Shown piece after piece: positions 5,542 to 5,791 of a stretch of DNA of 5,791 nt. The position numbers and the translations under genes are program-made. Under the pieces are notes generated by a model. It was not told the DNA's origin, searched no databases, and was given only the letters and a program-made list of their open reading frames with translations. The DNA comes from an uncultured Armatimonadota bacterium (GTDB lineage Bacteria; Armatimonadota; Armatimonadia; Armatimonadales; Armatimonadaceae): NCBI GenBank assembly GCA_903915615.1, contig CAIWTR010000088.1, positions 1-5,791 on the forward strand. The letters are read 5' to 3'. The first letter of the stretch is position 1. Every line of letters starts with the position of its first letter.

Positions 5542-5791
5542 ATGAACAAGCCAACCGACAATCAGTATCCATTGCAGTCCGACATCCAGGCCCGCTGGAG
5601 CCCGTACGCATTTGCGGAGACGCCTCTTACGACTGCAGAGCTAGGCTCAATTTTTGAGGCTGCCCGCTGGGCACCATCGGCGTATAACGAGCAGCCATGG
5701 CGCTTTGTCATCGCGAGCAAGGATACAGATCCAGAGACGTATGGTGTCATTTTCGGCTCGATGATTGACTGGAACAAGATGTGGACGGCGA
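5542..5791 (+). CDS. Nitroreductase-family protein, N-terminal part (3' end outside window)
   Basis: The first 83 residues are present. RWSPYAFAETPLTTAEL is followed by IFEAARWAPSAYNEQPWRFVIA, the hallmark N-terminal region of FMN-dependent nitroreductases. There the R-x-S segment and the APSxxNxQPW segment contact the flavin. Members reduce nitroaromatics, quinones or flavins with NAD(P)H, usually as cytoplasmic dimers. The RWSP opening puts it in the subgroup that usually reads RWSPRAF; here the second arginine is replaced by tyrosine (Y21), which may alter FMN phosphate contacts. Start ATG 5542 is chosen for its ribosome-binding site and the correct family N-terminus. It follows the quinone oxidoreductase by 161 bases that contain a hairpin and a dyad cluster, so it probably has its own regulated promoter. 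Confidence 0.88.
   Translation, partial: MNKPTDNQYPLQSDIQARWSPYAFAETPLTTAELGSIFEAARWAPSAYNEQPWRFVIASKDTDPETYGVIFGSMIDWNKMWTA

Noticed and set aside
5463..5657. 64-residue ORF before and overlapping the nitroreductase
   Set aside because: Its ATG lies inside the dyad at 5453-5472, it has no ribosome-binding site, and more than half overlaps the clear nitroreductase frame. The protein shows no recognisable motif.

Overview
The window is a gene-dense piece of a bacterial chromosome with moderate-to-high GC. It has Shine-Dalgarno-like start signals, short intergenic gaps and no phage, plasmid or insertion-sequence genes. The gene set suggests a free-living plant-polysaccharide degrader: a GH44 beta-glucanase with a lipoprotein-type signal and a GH43 arabinanase. 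The sequence alone does not fix the phylum. An Armatimonadota-like or other environmental Gram-negative source is only a guess.

Layout. Bases 1-75 are the 3' end of an unrecognised gene. A monocistronic-looking alkaline-phosphatase-superfamily phosphodiesterase follows on the + strand (194-1027). Converging on it with a 4-base overlap is a minus-strand pair: a VOC/glyoxalase-fold protein (2259-2612), then a GH43 endo-arabinanase-like gene (1024-1971). Between these two lies the oddest part of the window, a 124-bp tandem repeat present about 2.5 times (1919-2227). Each copy carries the ribosome-binding site, start codon and first 17 codons of the arabinanase. Two extra truncated starts therefore sit upstream of the real one.

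A short divergent intergenic region (2613-2713) separates the VOC gene from the + strand GH44 gene (2714-4333). A small hairpin and a strong ribosome-binding site lead to a zeta-crystallin-type quinone oxidoreductase (4394-5380). A 161-base gap follows, with a long imperfect hairpin and a cluster of TTTAC-N6-GTAAA-type dyads. The window ends inside a nitroreductase-family gene (5542 onward).

How the genes may work together (inference). GH44 would cut beta-1,4-glucan or xyloglucan outside the cell. The arabinanase has no signal peptide and would act on imported arabino-oligosaccharides. The VOC protein, quinone oxidoreductase and nitroreductase resemble a reactive carbonyl/quinone/nitro-compound handling set, which would suit growth on plant debris. 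The best candidates for something undescribed are the repeated gene start of the arabinanase and the dyad cluster before the nitroreductase. No clear new defence or mobile system is visible.
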